From an uncultured Acidimicrobiaceae bacterium (lineage in GTDB: Bacteria; Actinomycetota; Acidimicrobiia; Acidimicrobiales; Ilumatobacteraceae): a DNA stretch of 15,913 nucleotides. The first letter of the stretch is position 1. The number at the start of each line of letters is the position of its first letter. Positions 12,987 to 15,913 of the stretch are shown here, piece after piece. The stretch covers positions 1 to 15,913 of the forward strand of contig CAIVDG010000225.1 of NCBI GenBank assembly GCA_903904615.1, in the 5' to 3' direction. A program made the translations under genes and the position numbers. The notes beneath the pieces were generated by a model. The model worked only from the letters and a program-made list of their open reading frames with translations, searched no databases and had not been told where the DNA came from.

Positions 12987-14803
12987 CCTTTTGACTGACG
13001 GCGACGATCTTCCAATGTGAGGAATCGCTTGCGAACACGAATGCTCTTTGGAGTTACTTCAACCAGTTCGTCGTCGCCGATCCACTCAATAGCGGTTTCA
13101 AGGGTATGAATAATTGGTGCGGCAAGTTTTGGACCGTCATCGTGGCTGTGCGTACGAATGTTGTTCTTCTCTTTCGCGCGCACAACGTTCAGCACCATCT
13201 CTTCATTTCGCGCTGCTTGACCAACAACCATGCCTTCATACACTTCGGTGCCCGGATCTAAGAAGAATTCTCCGCTCTTCTGAAGGTTGTCGAGCGCATA
13301 CGAGGTTGTAGTTCCCATGCGGTCAGAAATGAGTGCTCCGTTCGTGCGGTGAGGAAGCTCTCCTGCCCATGGCATCCAGCCTGCATGTGTTTGGTTCAGC
13401 AAGGCAGTTCCGCGCGTTGAGGTCATCAACATAGAACGGAAGCCGATGAGACCACGTGAAGGCGCCTCAAAGTGAACAATGGTGCGACCAGGGTCGCCCG
13501 CACGCAGTTCTGTTACTCGACCCTTGCGCGGAGCAAGTGTCTGCGTGATGACACCGACGAATTCATCGGGAACGTCACACGTACCAGACTCCAATGGCTC
13601 GTGCTTCTTGCCATTGATTTCCTTGGTGATTACTTCAGGACGACCAACCTGCAGCTCAAAGCCTTCTCGTCGCATGTTCTCAATAAGAACCGCCAACTGC
13701 AATTCTCCACGACCAGCAACGCTTGTGACGTCGGGTGAGTCGGTATCGGCGATACGAATTGACACGTTGCCGAGAATCTCTTTGGCAAGTCGTTCCTTCA
13801 AATGTCGGCTGGTGACGAACTTGCCCTCGCGGCCGGCGTACGGAGATGTATTCACTCCAAAGGCCATGCGGATAACTGGCTCGTCTACTTCAAGTCGCGG
13901 CAACGGTGTCGTGACCTCAACTGCAGACACAGTGTCGCCAACTTCTACTTCTGGAATCCCCGCGAGAACGAAAAGGTCCCCTGCTGAAATCTCTTCCACT
14001 TCGGTTCGACCAATTCCGTCGAAGACACTGAGTTGAACAATGCGACGACGAATAGGAGTTCCGTTTGAGTCTTTACCCCAGAGCGCAACGGTGTCACCCT
14101 TGTGCATCACGCCACTATGGACGCGACCAATTGCGAGACGGCCCAAGTAATCCGAGACGTCCAGGTTGGTCACAAGTGCTGTCATCGGAGCATTGACATC
14201 GTGTGTGGGTGCCGGAACCGTGTCGAGAATGGTCTCAAGAAGACACGAGAGATCTGCGTCTTCTGGCGGCATGCCAATTCCTCGCATGGCACGACCTTCT
14301 CTTGCAACCGCAGAGATGACAGGGAATGAGAGTTGGTCGTCGTTTGTTGCTAGGTCGAGGAAAAGTTGTTCAACTTCCTCAAGGACTTCATGTGGACGAG
14401 CATCGCCACGGTCCACCTTGTTGATTACCAAGATGGTGGGAAGACCCAAACCAAGAGCCTTGGACAGTACGTATCGAGTCTGTGGCAACGGGCCTTCTGC
14501 AGCATCCACAAGGAGCACAACGCCGTCCACCAATGCAAGTGCACGTTCTACCTCACCACCGAAGTCGGCGTGTCCCGGAGTATCAACCAAGTTGATGAGA
14601 GTTTCCTTGAAAGTAATGCGTGCGGCCTTCGCCAAAATGGTGATTCCGCGCTCACGTTCTTGGGCGTCCGAGTCCATGACGCGGTCGACTATTTGTTGGT
14701 GGGCAGCGAAGGCGCCAGTGGAACGCAAAAGGGTGTCGACCAAAGTGGTTTTACCGTGGTCAACGTGCGCCACCATGGCGACATTGCGAAGAGAGGCAGT
14801 CAT
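12980..14803 (-). CDS. typA: Ribosome-associated translational GTPase TypA/BipA
   Basis: TypA is an EF-G-like GTPase that binds the 70S ribosome and supports 50S assembly and growth under stress such as cold. The 607-aa length is the family norm. The G motifs are AHVDHGKTT (12-20), RGIT (52-55), DTPGHADF (74-81) and NKVD (128-131). The middle carries the EF-G-like domains, with GRGELQLAVLIENMRREGFE, and the TypA-specific C-terminal part follows, with GLIGFR, RTHSHDDGPKL and TPKSIRVRKRFL, which contacts tRNA and ribosome in the characterised protein. The ATG at 14803 is the natural N-terminus, though neither a ribosome binding site nor a TAnnnT box stands close to it. It lies 32 nt behind the small acidic-tail gene on the same strand and probably shares its transcript. 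Confidence 0.96.
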   Translation of the reverse strand: MTASLRNVAMVAHVDHGKTTLVDTLLRSTGAFAAHQQIVDRVMDSDAQERERGITILAKAARITFKETLINLVDTPGHADFGGEVERALALVDGVVLLVDAAEGPLPQTRYVLSKALGLGLPTILVINKVDRGDARPHEVLEEVEQLFLDLATNDDQLSFPVISAVAREGRAMRGIGMPPEDADLSCLLETILDTVPAPTHDVNAPMTALVTNLDVSDYLGRLAIGRVHSGVMHKGDTVALWGKDSNGTPIRRRIVQLSVFDGIGRTEVEEISAGDLFVLAGIPEVEVGDTVSAVEVTTPLPRLEVDEPVIRMAFGVNTSPYAGREGKFVTSRHLKERLAKEILGNVSIRIADTDSPDVTSVAGRGELQLAVLIENMRREGFELQVGRPEVITKEINGKKHEPLESGTCDVPDEFVGVITQTLAPRKGRVTELRAGDPGRTIVHFEAPSRGLIGFRSMLMTSTRGTALLNQTHAGWMPWAGELPHRTNGALISDRMGTTTSYALDNLQKSGEFFLDPGTEVYEGMVVGQAARNEEMVLNVVRAKEKNNIRTHSHDDGPKLAAPIIHTLETAIEWIGDDELVEVTPKSIRVRKRFLTLEDRRRQSKGK

Positions 14804-14835
14804 GAGGGGTTCAAATTTCTGTCCGTAGGACGTAG

Positions 14836-15027
14836 TTAGTCGGCGTCGTCTTCCGACTCGTCATCGTCGTCGAAAGTGACGCCGTAACGTTCAGCGATTG
14901 CCGCATACTCGTCGTCCTCAGCTGATGAGGAACGTGGAGAATCTCCAAAACCTAAATCTGCGGCAGAAGGACCCGCTTGCTTTAATTTGCGCGCTTCTTC
15001 GAACCGGCGATGTCGACCCTTTTTCAC
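14836..15027 (-). CDS. Small hypothetical protein with basic head and acidic tail (63 aa)
   Basis: I cannot assign a family. The N-terminus is strongly basic (KKGRHRRFEEARKLKQ) and the C-terminus is nearly all Asp/Glu (FDDDDESEDDAD), with AAIAERYGVTF between. This bipolar charge is common in small proteins that bind nucleic acid or ribosomes, but function is not shown. The GTG at 15027 has GGAGA 6 nt upstream and starts directly at the basic segment, so I prefer it. GTG at 15054 would give 72 aa and lacks a ribosome binding site. It lies between the rnd and typA genes on the same strand, which makes a role near RNA or ribosomes a reasonable guess only. Confidence 0.65.
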   Translation of the reverse strand: MKKGRHRRFEEARKLKQAGPSAADLGFGDSPRSSSAEDDEYAAIAERYGVTFDDDDESEDDAD

Positions 15028-15033
15028 GGTCGG

Positions 15034-15038
15034 TCTCC
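15034..15038 (-). promoter_or_regulatory. Ribosome binding site (GGAGA) supporting the shorter start of the acidic-tail gene
   Basis: GGAGA on the minus strand lies 6 nt before the GTG at 15027. It is the reason for preferring this start over the GTG at 15054. Confidence 0.45.
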
Positions 15039-15117
15039 GAACAGTGTGTGGCACAGGTGCCGTATGGACAATCCTGAATACTCTACAGCCCTGTGAGACG
15101 GAATAGCGGGAATTGCC

Positions 15118-15913
15118 TCACTCGGAGGGCACATCGACAAGGCGAAGACCCATATCTGGCCCATTCTGAGTGAAAGTCAGCGCCTTATGGCCAGAAACCA
15201 GATCTTCGATATCTCGACCCACGATGTCGGCTCGCCAACCATGACGCAACCGAGCGGCAGGCACACCCGACAACAATTCGTTGATGTCTTTTCGTGTTCC
15301 GAGCAAACCAGCGTCTAATTCACTCTGGCGTGCCAGTTCGGTGATCCACGCCGAGACCAAAGTTGCAGCAGAACGAAGAGATTTATCTAGGTCGTCGGTA
15401 TCGCTCGAAGGGAACGATAAGTCGCCCTGCTTCGCGCTCTCGACACCTGATGCAATTGACGCAAGCAAGGCCTTGCCTGTGGCGCCATTGACATGACGAT
15501 TGTCCACCCCGCGGCACTGCAGTAAGTCGTCGGGAGAACGTGGCGCCCGTTGCGCAACACCTAACACCGCGATGTCGGACAGAACATGACGAGGAGGAAT
15601 GTCGAGATCCATAGCGCGCTCTTCGCGCCACATTGCCACGCTTTGTGCTACCCAACGCGCCCGACCCTTTAGGGTGCGCACGTCTTTCACTCGTAGCCAG
15701 GCGTCTTCAGCAGGTTGTGGGCCAGTTTTCTTTGTACGAAGCTCCTCGCACGCATCCTTTGCCCATTGGGTACGACCCTTGTCGTCGAGTCGTGCCATGA
15801 GAAGTCCCAGCAACTCCTCCAGGTACGCCACATCTGATGCGGCGTACGAAAGCTGATCACGTGTGAGTGGCCGACGAAGCCAGTCCGTGAGGCGGTCCCC
15901 TTTTGGCACAGTC
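15118..15913 (-). CDS. rnd: Ribonuclease D (3'-5' exoribonuclease), C-terminal part, gene cut by the window edge
   Basis: RNase D trims the 3' ends of tRNA precursors and other small RNAs. About 264 residues are present and the reading frame stays open to the right edge, so the 5' part lies outside. The fragment begins in the last part of the DEDD exonuclease domain: GDRLTDWLRRPLT followed by YAASDVAYLEEL, where the Tyr and Asp match the exo III motif of the DEDDy class. An HRDC domain follows (~65-145 of the fragment) with WLRVKDVRTLKGRARWVAQ, WREERAMDLDIPPRHVLSD and DDLLQCRGVD, which helps bind RNA. A second helical C-terminal region completes it, as in longer RNase D proteins. The apparent GTG at 15909 is an internal Val codon, not the start. 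The acidic-tail gene follows after about 90 nt. Confidence 0.9.
   Translation of the reverse strand, partial: TVPKGDRLTDWLRRPLTRDQLSYAASDVAYLEELLGLLMARLDDKGRTQWAKDACEELRTKKTGPQPAEDAWLRVKDVRTLKGRARWVAQSVAMWREERAMDLDIPPRHVLSDIAVLGVAQRAPRSPDDLLQCRGVDNRHVNGATGKALLASIASGVESAKQGDLSFPSSDTDDLDKSLRSAATLVSAWITELARQSELDAGLLGTRKDINELLSGVPAARLRHGWRADIVGRDIEDLVSGHKALTFTQNGPDMGLRLVDVPSE

Noticed and set aside
14818..14830. GTCC-GTA-GGAC hairpin between the acidic-tail gene and typA
   Set aside because: A 4-bp stem without a T-run is expected by chance and the genes are co-directional, probably one transcript.
14166..14839. Long plus-strand frames (220 and 157 aa) opposite typA
   Set aside because: They are antisense shadows of the conserved TypA GTP-binding domain, rich in Ser/Arg or Cys/His without motif structure.

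Overview
The window is a compact stretch of bacterial chromosome, about half G+C by eye. It holds 16 genes, two of them cut by the window edges, and no non-coding gap longer than about 90 bases. There is no tRNA, rRNA, CRISPR array, insertion sequence or phage module. The protein families point to an actinobacterium, probably a streamlined member of Acidimicrobiia (Ilumatobacter-like). The main hints are a DUF1469/holin-X-like membrane protein, the Tkt and Tal subtypes, frequent GTG starts and many start codons preceded by a -10 box instead of a ribosome binding site. That placement is an inference.

Layout. Bases 1-5939 carry six genes on the minus strand, read right to left: a TetR repressor, an alpha/beta hydrolase, a fused ADP-forming acyl-CoA synthetase, a PBP4-type D-Ala-D-Ala carboxypeptidase (dacB), a stand-alone Lon-substrate-binding-domain protein and the start of a small membrane protein. 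Bases 5940-6000 form a divergent control region with a perfect 18-bp palindrome, likely the TetR operator. Bases 6001-11963 carry five plus-strand genes: a fatty acid desaturase, nagA, tkt, tal and a LOG-family nucleotide hydrolase. A 61-aa protein (minus) and a cysteine-rich protein (plus) follow, diverging from each other. The right end is minus strand: typA, a small acidic-tailed protein and the C-terminal part of ribonuclease D.

How the genes work together. The TetR/desaturase pair probably tunes membrane fatty acid unsaturation, and the hydrolase and acyl-CoA synthetase may belong to the same acyl metabolism. NagA feeds amino sugars towards fructose-6-phosphate, and Tkt and Tal interconvert that with pentose phosphates, so nagA-tkt-tal looks like a carbon-routing operon. 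DacB is a cell-wall enzyme, while TypA and RNase D act in ribosome function and RNA processing.

The most striking window-scale signal is in the promoters. Five genes (desaturase, nagA, tkt, LOG, hydrolase) have a TAnnnT hexamer exactly 6 nt before the start codon, and the TetR gene has one at 7 nt. This is the layout of leaderless transcripts, and it suggests that tightly packed genes such as tkt and the LOG gene also have their own promoters. I found no clear new multi-gene system. The best open questions are the cysteine-rich protein, the two small proteins, the operator, and two 19-nt inverted repeats.
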